The notes under the pieces are model-generated. The model did not search any database and was not told where the DNA came from. It worked only from the letters and a program-made list of their open reading frames with translations. Positions 9,718 through 18,722 of a stretch of 38,223 nt of DNA are shown piece by piece (the first letter of the stretch is position 1; each line of letters starts with the position of its first letter). The stretch is from Microgenomates group bacterium RBG_16_45_19 (GTDB lineage: Bacteria > Patescibacteriota > Microgenomatia > UBA1400 > RBG-16-45-19): assembly GCA_001803415.1 (NCBI GenBank), contig MHDC01000014.1, forward strand, positions 42,703-80,925, written 5' to 3'. Both the position numbers and the translations under genes were made by a program.

Positions 9718-12700
9718 ATGAAATCATTTCTCACTAAATATTGGGCTTTACTCGTCCTAGGTTTAACCCCCATTATTATCACCGTCACCACCCTTACTCC
9801 CACCCAATACTTTGCGGGCTGGGACAACTTCACCACCTACTTTAATCTTAAATCCAATCTTTTCCGCACCTTTTTTGCTACTTGGCGAGCTTACCGTGGT
9901 CTAGGTGTCGCCAGTGATACTGAAGTAGTCGATCTCTCCCGCCAACTATTCTATCTCATTCTTTCCTTCATTCCCCTAAACCTTATCGATCAAATCTATA
10001 CCCTCTTAACCCTTGCTCTTGGGGTATTCGGTGTCTATTTCCTCACCCATAGTCTTATCCCCACCAAAAAACCTTCTTTTGGGAATTCCTTCGCTGCTCT
10101 GATTGCTAGTTTCTTCTATTTCCTAAATCTCAACACTTTGGCTGTTTACTACTACCCTATGCCGATGTATATCGCCCGTTTCGCCTGGTTTCCTTGGGTG
10201 CTTTACAGCTTTATCCGCTACATCCGCCACCCTAAACCTAAAAACTTGCTCCTCGTCGCAATCGTTTGTTTTCTGGCTTCCAGCGCTTACCTTACCGCTA
10301 CCGTCTTTTTCACTTTACTTATCCCGTTAGTCTTTATTCTTCTTTGCTATCATCCTCCTGATAAAACCGCCCTAAAATTGATTTCAGTTTTTCTTTGCAT
10401 CAACGCCTTCTGGCTTTTGCCCTTCACTGACTATGCCGTCAGGAAATCCGCTTTAATCCCCCAAGCTACCATTCTTACTCAAGTTAATGAAAGCCAATTC
10501 AATCAAGCCCCCAATCATTTTAATTGGTCTAAATTATTATCCTTATACCCTAGCTTTTTCTACATCGACTCCGCCAAAGATCTAGATTCCCAAACCTCTA
10601 TTTCACTCTATCCTAATCAAGACCAATTCAATCCCGCTACCCACCCATTTTTACTCTTATTTGTTAGCTTAGGTTTAATTGGCAGCCTCCTCATTCTCAT
10701 CAAAAAACCTCACCTTACCCATATCTGGATCCCGGCAACTTTAATTACCAGCCTCTTCCTTTTACGTCAGAATTACCCCCCCTTAAACCAGCTTTATGCC
10801 TGGCTCAGTACCTATATACCCTATTTCAATGTGGTTTTCCGCTTTGGTGACGCTAAATTTAACAATTTAATAGCTCTAACCGCTAGTTTAGCCATCGGCA
10901 TTTTAATATATTATTGCCTCACCGCTTTTCCTAAATCCAAGACCGCTAGATTAACTATCATTTCCATTTTTCCCATCATCTTGATACTCACTCTCAAACA
11001 ATACCTCACCTTTTTGACCGGCAATTTTATCAGCTCCTTGTCAAAGGTTAGTTTCCCTAAAGCGTATCAAGATATTGCCGCCATCATTAATCAAAACCCT
11101 GACCAAGCCCGGGTTTTACACCTCCCTAACGATTCTCTATCGTACTTCAAAAGCCATCGTTGGGGTTATTTTGGTTCCACTTTCATGGCTTTCAAACTCA
11201 ACCAACCTTTATTCGACCAGGCTTTCGCCCCAGCCAGCCCGGAAAACGACCAAATTGACCAACAAATCCAAAGATTAGCCCACAACAGCGCTAACCTCAA
11301 GAATCTAAACGACTTCACCGATAAACTCCGAGAATTGCAAACCCTTTTATCGCTCACCAACACCCGTTATCTTATCCATGACCAAACTGTTGGTCGGCAT
11401 AACCTGGAAGAAAATGTCACTTATTGGGGTGAATTTCATGAAGAAGACTATACCGCCCTGATCCAAGCAGCGATCCAGGCAGGCATTATTAGTCCCGTCA
11501 AAACCTATACCTTACCTATTAATTCACCCGCCAACACCATCACCCTTTATCAAACCGTTTTTCCTGGCCTTAAGACCCAAACCTTAAGTTCAGCCGAACT
11601 GCTTAACCCTCACCAAGAACAAGTAGTTACTTTAAGCTTAACCAGTCCCCTAACTTACTACCAATCATCGGCCTTATCCGGTACCCTCTTTCCCTTTTAT
11701 CTTCAAAGCCCGGTTTATACCCCGTCAAACAACATCCTCAACGCCTCTCTCTCACCACCTATCCCCCCGGGACAAATCACTACTACCCCTGCCGTCAATG
11801 ACACTCACAATTACCAGATTTACCTCTCCGCTACTGATCAAGACCTGCTTATTTCTGTTAATTTCGTCCCTTATCCCTTTAAAACCAATGCCTCCCCGTC
11901 AATCTGGCAAGCCAGTCTTCCCTTAAATTCTCTCCCCCCTCTTGTGCCTCAAACTCTAGATAGTTACGCCGCCGATTGGCACATTTTGCCCTATACCAAT
12001 ATTAGCCAACTCCGTCTCAGTTTGGGTGAAACCGTCATCCCTCTGCCTTACCCCTTACCTCAAACCCCTACTTACTTAACCACGATTACCTCTTCTCAAA
12101 ATCCGCTGACTCTCACCCTGCTCGAACCGGAATCAACCCAAAGCCTCAACCCCACCCAATTCACCTATACCGACAAGCCTAATTGTTATCAAGACGCTCT
12201 TGAAGGTTACGCCCACAACCTAACTACTTCAGCCACAGACGTAAGTCTCACCACCTCCAAAGGGACTACTTGCCTTACCGCTCCGCTTACATCCACCAAC
12301 GAAGCGACTCCTTATTACGAAATCAATTTCACCTACCAACTTCAGACTACCGACTTAACCCCCAAACCGGTTATTGATAGCCCTAACCCCAATCATCAAC
12401 AAATACTTGAATCTGTTTCCACCTTACCATCTGCCAACTACTTTACCGGCTGCTTGATCCACCCCGAATCTAATCACTGTCTTAACAATCACCATACCTT
12501 TAACTCCCAAGGGAAAAATCTTACCCTACCCACCTCCCGCACTACCACCGCCCCGCCCCAACTGTTTATTACTCTACCCACGATTAACCAGCAAACCGCT
12601 AAATTAACCATTACTAATCCAGTTTTCACCACCTACCGCCCACTTTCAAATACCCCGCTTAACCTAAACACCTCATACCCCACTGCTCAAACAGATAACC

Positions 12701-13626
12701 TTGATTCTATCAATCTCCCTTACTCCCTGTCCCCTGAAAGCTATTATTTTAATCCCGATATTGACGCCTTGAGGGTCTATTACTCACCCTGTCTTGAGCC
12801 TGATAGTTACCACACGGCTAAAGTCACCGCCAATAACCAACTCCTCCTTTATCACCACAATTGCTCAGTGGGGGCTTATACCATCCTGCCTTATAATTCC
12901 GACCACTTCTACCTCTGGCAAACTGATTACCAGCTTCACTCCGGCAAATTCCCAACCTTCGAATTGATAGGGGATTATCAATACCTCAACCAATACTTGT
13001 CTTTAAGCCAAGGTTATCCTCAGAATCCGGGATACCGGTCTACCTCCACCTATATCTATCCTTATCCTGGCATTAACGATCAAAATAGCCGCCAATATAC
13101 CATCAGTGAAAACTCAAAAAACCAAGGTATCATCACCATCGGCGACGTCAACCTGATGCAATTACCCACTGCCTGGCAAAACCTGACCATTACGCCAAAC
13201 ACCATTGGTCCCAACCAGTTCGACCCAAATACTCAAGTTATCCAAACTCAATCTTTATTACCATCTTTATGGAAAATAGACCTGCAAACCACTAGCCGAG
13301 AACCCGCTAATCTTTCTACCTTCCTCCACTTTTCCCAAGCCTATGATGATCAATGGCACCTCTACCAAACTCACCATCCCCTATTCGCTCTCCTAGGCAT
13401 CGGCCAGGTCGACGCCGATCATGTCAAAGTGAACGGTCTCACCAATGGCTGGATTTTCAACCCCTCTGCCAATAACCCCAAATCCACCACTTACTATGCT
13501 CTATATACTCCCGAAAGATTAGCCATCTTAGGCTGGCTACTCACTCTCGGTACCTTCCTTATTATTATTTTGCCCAAGCTAAAGCGTACGAAAACTTCTC
13601 CCAAACCTGCCACAAAGACAAACTAA
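9718..13626 (+). CDS. Large polytopic membrane protein, GT-C/YfhO-like with long extracytoplasmic region
   Basis: 1302 aa; ~10 N-terminal TM segments, large soluble region, C-terminal TM. Family uncertain. Confidence 0.75.
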   Translation: MKSFLTKYWALLVLGLTPIIITVTTLTPTQYFAGWDNFTTYFNLKSNLFRTFFATWRAYRGLGVASDTEVVDLSRQLFYLILSFIPLNLIDQIYTLLTLALGVFGVYFLTHSLIPTKKPSFGNSFAALIASFFYFLNLNTLAVYYYPMPMYIARFAWFPWVLYSFIRYIRHPKPKNLLLVAIVCFLASSAYLTATVFFTLLIPLVFILLCYHPPDKTALKLISVFLCINAFWLLPFTDYAVRKSALIPQATILTQVNESQFNQAPNHFNWSKLLSLYPSFFYIDSAKDLDSQTSISLYPNQDQFNPATHPFLLLFVSLGLIGSLLILIKKPHLTHIWIPATLITSLFLLRQNYPPLNQLYAWLSTYIPYFNVVFRFGDAKFNNLIALTASLAIGILIYYCLTAFPKSKTARLTIISIFPIILILTLKQYLTFLTGNFISSLSKVSFPKAYQDIAAIINQNPDQARVLHLPNDSLSYFKSHRWGYFGSTFMAFKLNQPLFDQAFAPASPENDQIDQQIQRLAHNSANLKNLNDFTDKLRELQTLLSLTNTRYLIHDQTVGRHNLEENVTYWGEFHEEDYTALIQAAIQAGIISPVKTYTLPINSPANTITLYQTVFPGLKTQTLSSAELLNPHQEQVVTLSLTSPLTYYQSSALSGTLFPFYLQSPVYTPSNNILNASLSPPIPPGQITTTPAVNDTHNYQIYLSATDQDLLISVNFVPYPFKTNASPSIWQASLPLNSLPPLVPQTLDSYAADWHILPYTNISQLRLSLGETVIPLPYPLPQTPTYLTTITSSQNPLTLTLLEPESTQSLNPTQFTYTDKPNCYQDALEGYAHNLTTSATDVSLTTSKGTTCLTAPLTSTNEATPYYEINFTYQLQTTDLTPKPVIDSPNPNHQQILESVSTLPSANYFTGCLIHPESNHCLNNHHTFNSQGKNLTLPTSRTTTAPPQLFITLPTINQQTAKLTITNPVFTTYRPLSNTPLNLNTSYPTAQTDNLDSINLPYSLSPESYYFNPDIDALRVYYSPCLEPDSYHTAKVTANNQLLLYHHNCSVGAYTILPYNSDHFYLWQTDYQLHSGKFPTFELIGDYQYLNQYLSLSQGYPQNPGYRSTSTYIYPYPGINDQNSRQYTISENSKNQGIITIGDVNLMQLPTAWQNLTITPNTIGPNQFDPNTQVIQTQSLLPSLWKIDLQTTSREPANLSTFLHFSQAYDDQWHLYQTHHPLFALLGIGQVDADHVKVNGLTNGWIFNPSANNPKSTTYYALYTPERLAILGWLLTLGTFLIIILPKLKRTKTSPKPATKTN

Positions 13627-14455
13627 ATTGGCGTTTCTTCCATAATTTACGCATTAACCGGTACACAAACCAATTAAACCGGGGCGGAAAGACTAACCCG
13701 GCTGCATATTCAGCCGCCCAAAACGCATACTCACCCAATGACGGTTTGCGAATATTAATAGCCGCCCACTGGTGCACTTCCCAGGTTTTCTTCATCTGCA
13801 GTCTGTGGCTCATAATCGACCCGGCTTTGTTATGCCATCTCACCCGGGTTAATACTTGGGGGATATTGGCCAATTTCCCCAATTTCCCGAGCATGTACCA
13901 CATATGCACATCATCCGCCGGCCACATCACTTGACTATAACCATTAGTTTTCAAAAAAGCCGATTCACGATACATGACGGCGGGATCTGCAAACGGAGAC
14001 AAGGTCATCCAAATCGCTTTTAACGCTTTATCATCAAGTGGAAACTTGACCATATCAAAGTGTTTATTTGTAGCCGTAAACAACTCTATATAACTCCCTA
14101 CCACTACATGCTCGGGATGGTTTTCCAAGAAAGCGACTTGCTTTTCCAAACGACCCTTAACCATCAAGTCATCCTGATTAATCCGGGCAATATACTCACC
14201 TTTCGCTACCTTAATCCCCTCATTCAAACACCGGGTCATTCCCTTATTCTTGTTAAAATTTACAATACTGACTTGACCGTGATATTGCGCTGCCAAACTG
14301 CAGCAGCGCTTTTTACTGCCATCGGTACTGCCATCATCTACCAAAATCGCTTCCACCGGTAAATTGGTGCTCTCAAAAACCGAATGCACTGTTTCTTCAA
14401 GGTACTGGGCTCCGTTAAAAACCGGGATCAAGACACTAACTAAGGGTTTTTCCAT
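13565..14455 (-). CDS. Family 2 glycosyltransferase
   Basis: PLVSVLIPVFNGAQYLEETV, EAILVDDGSTDGS, ARINQDDLM. 3' overlap of 62 bp with convergent CDS. Confidence 0.93.
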   Translation of the reverse strand: MEKPLVSVLIPVFNGAQYLEETVHSVFESTNLPVEAILVDDGSTDGSKKRCCSLAAQYHGQVSIVNFNKNKGMTRCLNEGIKVAKGEYIARINQDDLMVKGRLEKQVAFLENHPEHVVVGSYIELFTATNKHFDMVKFPLDDKALKAIWMTLSPFADPAVMYRESAFLKTNGYSQVMWPADDVHMWYMLGKLGKLANIPQVLTRVRWHNKAGSIMSHRLQMKKTWEVHQWAAINIRKPSLGEYAFWAAEYAAGLVFPPRFNWFVYRLMRKLWKKRQFSLSLWQVWEKFSYALAWAK

Positions 14456-14691
14456 AAATACCCCTTATCTTTCAAGCACTGACGGTAAACATCTTCTACG
14501 GGTGTCGTTACCGTTCCATCTTTAACTGCCCGGGTGTAACTAACGCTTTGGGCACAAGTCTCATAAGCCCGGTTTCTGATTTCTTGTTCTCGCATGGTTA
14601 AATAATCCTGAGCCAGTACCCAAATCACCACCAAAAAAACCGCCATGATCAAGGCGGTTATGGTTAAAGTGATGTATTTTACGGTATTCAT
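14440..14691 (-). CDS. Small TM protein
   Basis: 83 aa with N-terminal TM; overlaps the GT2 start by 16 bp. Confidence 0.6.
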   Translation of the reverse strand: MNTVKYITLTITALIMAVFLVVIWVLAQDYLTMREQEIRNRAYETCAQSVSYTRAVKDGTVTTPVEDVYRQCLKDKGYLWKNP

Positions 14692-15030
14692 ACTTGTCTG
14701 TCTTTGAACTCACAAACTTTTAATTCGTCATTCCGGTAAAGGCATTAGCCTTATCCGGAATCTATAGAAATAAGTTTTTGAGCTCAAAACAAACAGGCAT
14801 GCAAGAGCAAAAGATATCCAAAAATCGGATAAATTTTAGCTCAGAGCAGCAATGCATGTTTGTTCGACCTATTGGTCTTATGTATCCGGAGGGATGGGTT
14901 GATTTGCTTAGTCGGCAAAGACGTTAGCAAACAATTGCCATCTCTGATCCCCAGAATTGTTTTTTCAAAAGCCAGATCCCGTTGGCTCTTGAGTTGGATT
15001 GACCTCTCCGGGTTGAGGTTGGCGGCCATC

Positions 15031-15828
15031 TTACTGGCAAGCCTTGACAGCGCGACCGCCGTTGGGAGCCACCACTTCCGCGGTAACAAACCATACGAAG
15101 CCGCTGCTGCCGACCATGGTGACACCGCTGGGAATAGCGGTCGAGGGGAAGGTGCCCAGAAAGTAGTACCCTGCCGGCACTTTACCGCCCTCAGCGATCG
15201 GCATCCCATAGGCATAGCCTGTGGACTCGAAGAAAGCATTGAATGCCACCGGGTCGCTTGCCGAACCAATGCCGGACATAGTCGCCATGCTAGCGCAGCC
15301 GCTCTGGGTGGTGACCTTAGGGGTCTCGCCGCCACAGATATTGGCAAAACGGCCACCGCCGTTGGGTAGCAGGATCTTATATGCCACGGTCGTGGTGTAA
15401 ATCCCCCAACCACCCTGAGTGCGAACTGCCTTGACGCCGGCCGGCAAGGTCTTGATATTGTCGAAGAGGTCGGTCCAGAAGGCCGACCCGGCGGGAACGG
15501 TGAATCCGTTCGTCGACTCCACCATCTCCTGGGTCCATGCTCCGCCGATCTTTGAATTCAAGTTGAAGTCGCGGTCCAACTCCGAAAGCAGTTCGCTCAC
15601 GGTTTTGGTGCTATTCACCTTGGCCTCGAAATCAGCTGCCGCAATGCAGGTGTTGCCAGTAGGGGCGTTCGCAGGCGCTTCAGTCACAGAAGGGGCCGGG
15701 GGGGCAACTGGAGCTTGGGTGGTCACGGGCTGAGCCGGGGCGGGGTTGGCAGGGCTGCCAACGCAGGCCGAAATGACCAGACTAAACAGGACAATCAGGT
15801 ACAGGGGGTAATACTGGTTTTTCTTCAC
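15031..15828 (-). CDS. Secreted lipoprotein with Pro/Ala-rich linker
   Basis: GTG start after SD; lipobox LVISACVG; PAPAQPVTTQAPVAPPAPSV linker. Confidence 0.75.
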   Translation of the reverse strand: MKKNQYYPLYLIVLFSLVISACVGSPANPAPAQPVTTQAPVAPPAPSVTEAPANAPTGNTCIAAADFEAKVNSTKTVSELLSELDRDFNLNSKIGGAWTQEMVESTNGFTVPAGSAFWTDLFDNIKTLPAGVKAVRTQGGWGIYTTTVAYKILLPNGGGRFANICGGETPKVTTQSGCASMATMSGIGSASDPVAFNAFFESTGYAYGMPIAEGGKVPAGYYFLGTFPSTAIPSGVTMVGSSGFVWFVTAEVVAPNGGRAVKACQ

Positions 15829-15840
15829 GTCAGACTCTCC

Positions 15841-16218
15841 TTATTTCATCTTGATCCACTCATAGACTTCGACGACGAGGTCGATAGTCACGATTACGCC
15901 GATAGTGCGCAGGATGTTCTCCAAGGTCATCCCCACTGGGAAAAAGATCAGCACCAGGGACAAGCCATTGAGAAACACTGAGATGCTGCGCGCGGCGCCA
16001 TCCCACCTCGACCGTTTCGGGTCTACATTCGGTGGGGTCAGAAAGAGTTTCGCCACCTCGGCAACGAGATCAATCGCGATGATTGCACCGGCCACTCTCA
16101 GGACATGGATCGTTTCCACACCGGTGCTTACGCCGACGATGACAAGGACAATAACGTTGAGAACCATACTCAACGCCTGTCCACTGTGCAACAACTTCAG
16201 CTTCCATTCATTCGACAT
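15841..16218 (-). CDS. Membrane protein with internal duplication
   Basis: GGAGG SD; two copies of S.xLN.(x)n..xLRxxGxIxxIDLVxEV. Confidence 0.75.
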   Translation of the reverse strand: MSNEWKLKLLHSGQALSMVLNVIVLVIVGVSTGVETIHVLRVAGAIIAIDLVAEVAKLFLTPPNVDPKRSRWDGAARSISVFLNGLSLVLIFFPVGMTLENILRTIGVIVTIDLVVEVYEWIKMK

Positions 16219-16539
16219 TGTTTTACCTCCGTTGAAAAAAATTGACTTTCAGGCTGCGCCCACTCTAAAACCTAACAAACTTAAGTCCCAGAGTGGGCGA
16301 GCCCAAAAAATTAGGAGGAATTTGTCAAACAAACATATTGTGCTCTATCCATACATAGCACTTTCGTGCGATGTAGGACTTGCATGCCTTGTTAAAGTGC
16401 CCTATGAAAAGCGCAGGGTAAACCCTTTTCGGGCTACCATGAGTAAGACAGCTATTGTCCTACCCGGCTTATCAAAGGGTGTCTCAAGCATTTCTGCCCG
16501 AAACACAACTATTTTCTGCTAGTCAAACAAGCTAATGCT

Positions 16540-16563
16540 TGGTAGCAGATAGATGCTACTTTT
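16540..16563 (+). terminator. Possible intrinsic terminator
   Basis: GTAGCA-GATAGA-TGCTAC followed by TTTTACT. Confidence 0.4.
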
Positions 16564-16597
16564 ACTAAAGAAACATCTACCTGCCAGCAATTCACTT

Positions 16598-16606
16598 TGT
16601 TATACT
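16598..16606 (+). promoter_or_regulatory. Extended -10 promoter TGTTATACT
   Basis: TG-n-TATACT placed ~7 nt upstream of the base of the structured RNA at 16614. Confidence 0.6.
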
Positions 16607-16612
16607 TTTTAA

Positions 16613-16806
16613 TGTCGTGGGCCTGCCGGGTTGGGAGATCAGCCTGTCAAGCTCGATCTCGGGGGCTCAACTCCCCCCAGGTCCACGACTCCTATAAAGT
16701 CGTTGACATTTATCAGCTGTCGTGTCATACTAAGCAAGCTTGACAGGCTGAATCTTCTGCTCGGCGAGATCGCTAAGTGAAGCCACTTTAACCGGTGGCT
16801 TTTTTA
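16613..16806 (+). ncRNA. Candidate structured RNA with tRNA/tmRNA-like domain
   Basis: 12-bp closing stem (16614-16625/16678-16689), T-arm-like GGGGG-CUCAACU-CCCCC (16661-16677), anticodon-like arm with 7-nt loop CUGUCAA (16635-16660), 3' segment complementary to that arm, own promoter and terminator. Confidence 0.6.
16781..16806 (+). terminator. Rho-independent terminator
   Basis: AGCCAC-N8-GTGGCT followed by TTTTT. Confidence 0.75.
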
Positions 16807-16898
16807 TTGTTATTTACTTGTTAATTAAGTTATTAAGTGGTTATTTCCCAAATTCTTGAGGAAAAATCATCTAATAACTTTTGATCTATTTTGTTGCC

Positions 16899-16927
16899 TT
16901 GCCTCTGCAAAACACTGGTGTTGTAAT
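16899..16927 (+). promoter_or_regulatory. Sigma70-like promoter TTGCCT-17-TGTAAT
   Basis: 35 nt before SD/ATG of the small CDS at 16962. Confidence 0.45.
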
Positions 16928-16961
16928 GATCGCCCTTACAAATTAGCGTTGGGAGGTATTT

Positions 16962-17129
16962 ATGGGCTTAACGATTCAATGCGATCTATGCAACCAAGAA
17001 GTTACCAATAGTAAATACATTTCGGTTAATGCCCCTTCAAAATTTGTCCGTGGCTACTATTGTGAAAAGTGTTGGTTAGGCCAAAAAAACTGGCCACGAA
17101 TCCACGGGCTTAGAAAGAAAGCTTCCTAG
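16962..17129 (+). CDS. 55-aa zinc-ribbon-like protein
   Basis: MGLTIQCDLCNQEVTNSKYISVNAPSKFVRGYYCEKCWLGQKNWPRIHGLRKKAS*; two CxxC pairs; SD GGGAGG. Absent from ORF track. Confidence 0.7.
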   Translation: MGLTIQCDLCNQEVTNSKYISVNAPSKFVRGYYCEKCWLGQKNWPRIHGLRKKAS

Positions 17130-17161
17130 TTATTTAATTTTCAAGGTGCAATTGCTGTCGT

Positions 17162-17218
17162 ATTGGCAGAAAGTCGGTTAGAGGTCTGCCCGTAGCCTCT
17201 AACCAACTTCCCGCCAAC
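17162..17218 (-). ncRNA. Long stable hairpin, orientation favours minus strand
   Basis: 23 consecutive pairs on minus RNA (four G-U), but four A-C mismatches on the plus strand; 11-nt loop; no U-tract. Confidence 0.45.
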
Positions 17219-17356
17219 TAGACTTCACACTTATTGACTTGTTAATTCATTATTTTTAATTCCCTATTCGTTATTCTTGTTCTAAGCTTGCCAAGTACCT
17301 CCCCTCTGGTTTCTGGGGTGACCCGGTTGGGGCAATTAAAGTAATGGGAAAGGGGA

Positions 17357-17614
17357 TTAATCTAAAAAGTAGACCCGGGCTGTCTTTTTGGCGATTAAAA
17401 GGAGAATCAAAGCACTACCGGCGACCATGGCAGAAAGAACCAAAAGATTGTCCCCCAAGCCGGCTTCGACCGTCTTGTGGACCACTTCTTCCTTGGGCTG
17501 TTCTTTGGTTTCTTCGCCACCACCTTGGCCATATTGGCCATCAGCTATAACCAAATTCACTCGGCTGGAAAAAATAGCGACTGCTAACGCGATTATTAGG
17601 GCGGTTTTTCGCAT
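17357..17614 (-). CDS. Small secreted protein with C-terminal TM
   Basis: Internal start MRKTALIIALAVAIFSS (signal peptide); C-terminal LLVLSAMVAGSALILLLIAKK. Confidence 0.6.
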   Translation of the reverse strand: MRKTALIIALAVAIFSSRVNLVIADGQYGQGGGEETKEQPKEEVVHKTVEAGLGDNLLVLSAMVAGSALILLLIAKKTARVYFLD

Positions 17615-17632
17615 AGCTAACTTTCTTTTTAC

Positions 17633-17656
17633 AAAAAAGAGTCTCTTATGAGACTC
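17633..17656 (-). terminator. Rho-independent terminator
   Basis: GAGTCTC-ATAA-GAGACTC followed by TTTTTT on minus strand. Confidence 0.7.
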
Positions 17657-17717
17657 ATCATTTATATTCCCGGGGATTCTACTACCCCAGCCCCACATTG
17701 TCAATAGCTATAGGATA

Positions 17718-18305
17718 TTATGGCCAGACAGGGTATTCCGTAATAACACCGTTACTATCAGTTGTCGTCACCTTCCCCCAATCACCAAATGGACCTGGGG
17801 CGATAAACACCACTTTTAATCTTCCCCTATCTCCTTTGAGCCATTCATCCACACCATACTTAGTCGGCCCATCACCCCTTCCACCTGGGTCACTAGATTG
17901 ACACGACACCACCGTTTCACCGGCAAATACCTGATTCCCTATTCCAAATCGAGCCGCCATTTCCATCGCTTCTCCAGATGAATAAAAAATCTCATTGACA
18001 GATTCACCGTTACCCTCATCTCTGATTTTGACAAACACTCTTTTACCATAACAATACTGTGCTACCCCGGCTAAGGTATCACCAAAACTTAATACATAAG
18101 TAAATCCGTCATCTATCGGAGTTGGTTCTGTATTAAAAACTGGTTGATAGGCCTCTAACTCAGTTGCTATTTCGAGAACAACTGCCGGTGCAGCTTGTGT
18201 CACCAAAGGTATCGCCTCTGGTGTTAGTCCATCAGCGCACGCCGATAACCATAGGCAAAAAACCACCAGCCAGATTATCCCCCGATGTTTTCTTTCTGGA
18301 TGCAT
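17718..18305 (-). CDS. Lipoprotein with LysM-like segment
   Basis: Lipobox LWLSACAD; TYVLSFGDTLAGVAQYCYG. Confidence 0.65.
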   Translation of the reverse strand: MHPERKHRGIIWLVVFCLWLSACADGLTPEAIPLVTQAAPAVVLEIATELEAYQPVFNTEPTPIDDGFTYVLSFGDTLAGVAQYCYGKRVFVKIRDEGNGESVNEIFYSSGEAMEMAARFGIGNQVFAGETVVSCQSSDPGGRGDGPTKYGVDEWLKGDRGRLKVVFIAPGPFGDWGKVTTTDSNGVITEYPVWP

Positions 18306-18343
18306 GTATCGATATTATAAATTTAAGTTCCAGCCAAATCCTA

Positions 18344-18652
18344 TTAGTGTACCTGCCACCCTACACAAACTTCATTGGGGAGATCAGGGACTCCATTGGA
18401 ATTAAGATCTTCAACCACTACTACCTCATCCATTCTAATCTCACCGCTGCCACCAACAGGTAATACCTCAAATTTACCAGTTTTGAGAATATGATCATCC
18501 ATACCCTCACAAACTATAGAGGTAGTGGGATCAGGTCCTTCATAAATTGGTCTTTTACTTATATCACCGCCGCAAGCAGAGGTTACAATAGCAATTGCCA
18601 GTATTCCAAACCCAACCCATTGACGAAATAGTCTTCTTTCAACTGGATTCAT
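18344..18652 (-). CDS. Small lipoprotein
   Basis: Internal start MNPVERRLFRQWVGFGILAIAIVTSACGGD; start trimmed because the promoter lies inside the longer ORF. Confidence 0.65.
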   Translation of the reverse strand: MNPVERRLFRQWVGFGILAIAIVTSACGGDISKRPIYEGPDPTTSIVCEGMDDHILKTGKFEVLPVGGSGEIRMDEVVVVEDLNSNGVPDLPNEVCVGWQVH

Positions 18653-18681
18653 AGATATATCTTGATCAATTATTGCCGGGA

Positions 18682-18709
18682 AGTATAACCGATAACCAGT
18701 ATTTGTCAA
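18682..18709 (-). promoter_or_regulatory. Sigma70-like promoter TTGACA-16-TATACT
   Basis: Upstream of the 18344-18652 lipoprotein gene. Confidence 0.65.
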
Positions 18710-18722
18710 TAGCTATAGGACG

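Noticed and set aside
14841-15413. 190-aa minus ORF and 169-aa plus ORF
   Set aside because: They overlap the better-supported lipoprotein gene in other frames and have low-quality composition.
16300-16480. RNase P RNA on the plus strand (AGGAGGAATTTGTC, GGGTAAACCC, CCCGGCTTAT)
   Set aside because: Fragments resemble RNase P motifs, but no AAGUCCGGG strand exists to form P4 with CCCGGCUU and ACAGAA is missing. Left as an unassigned structured region.
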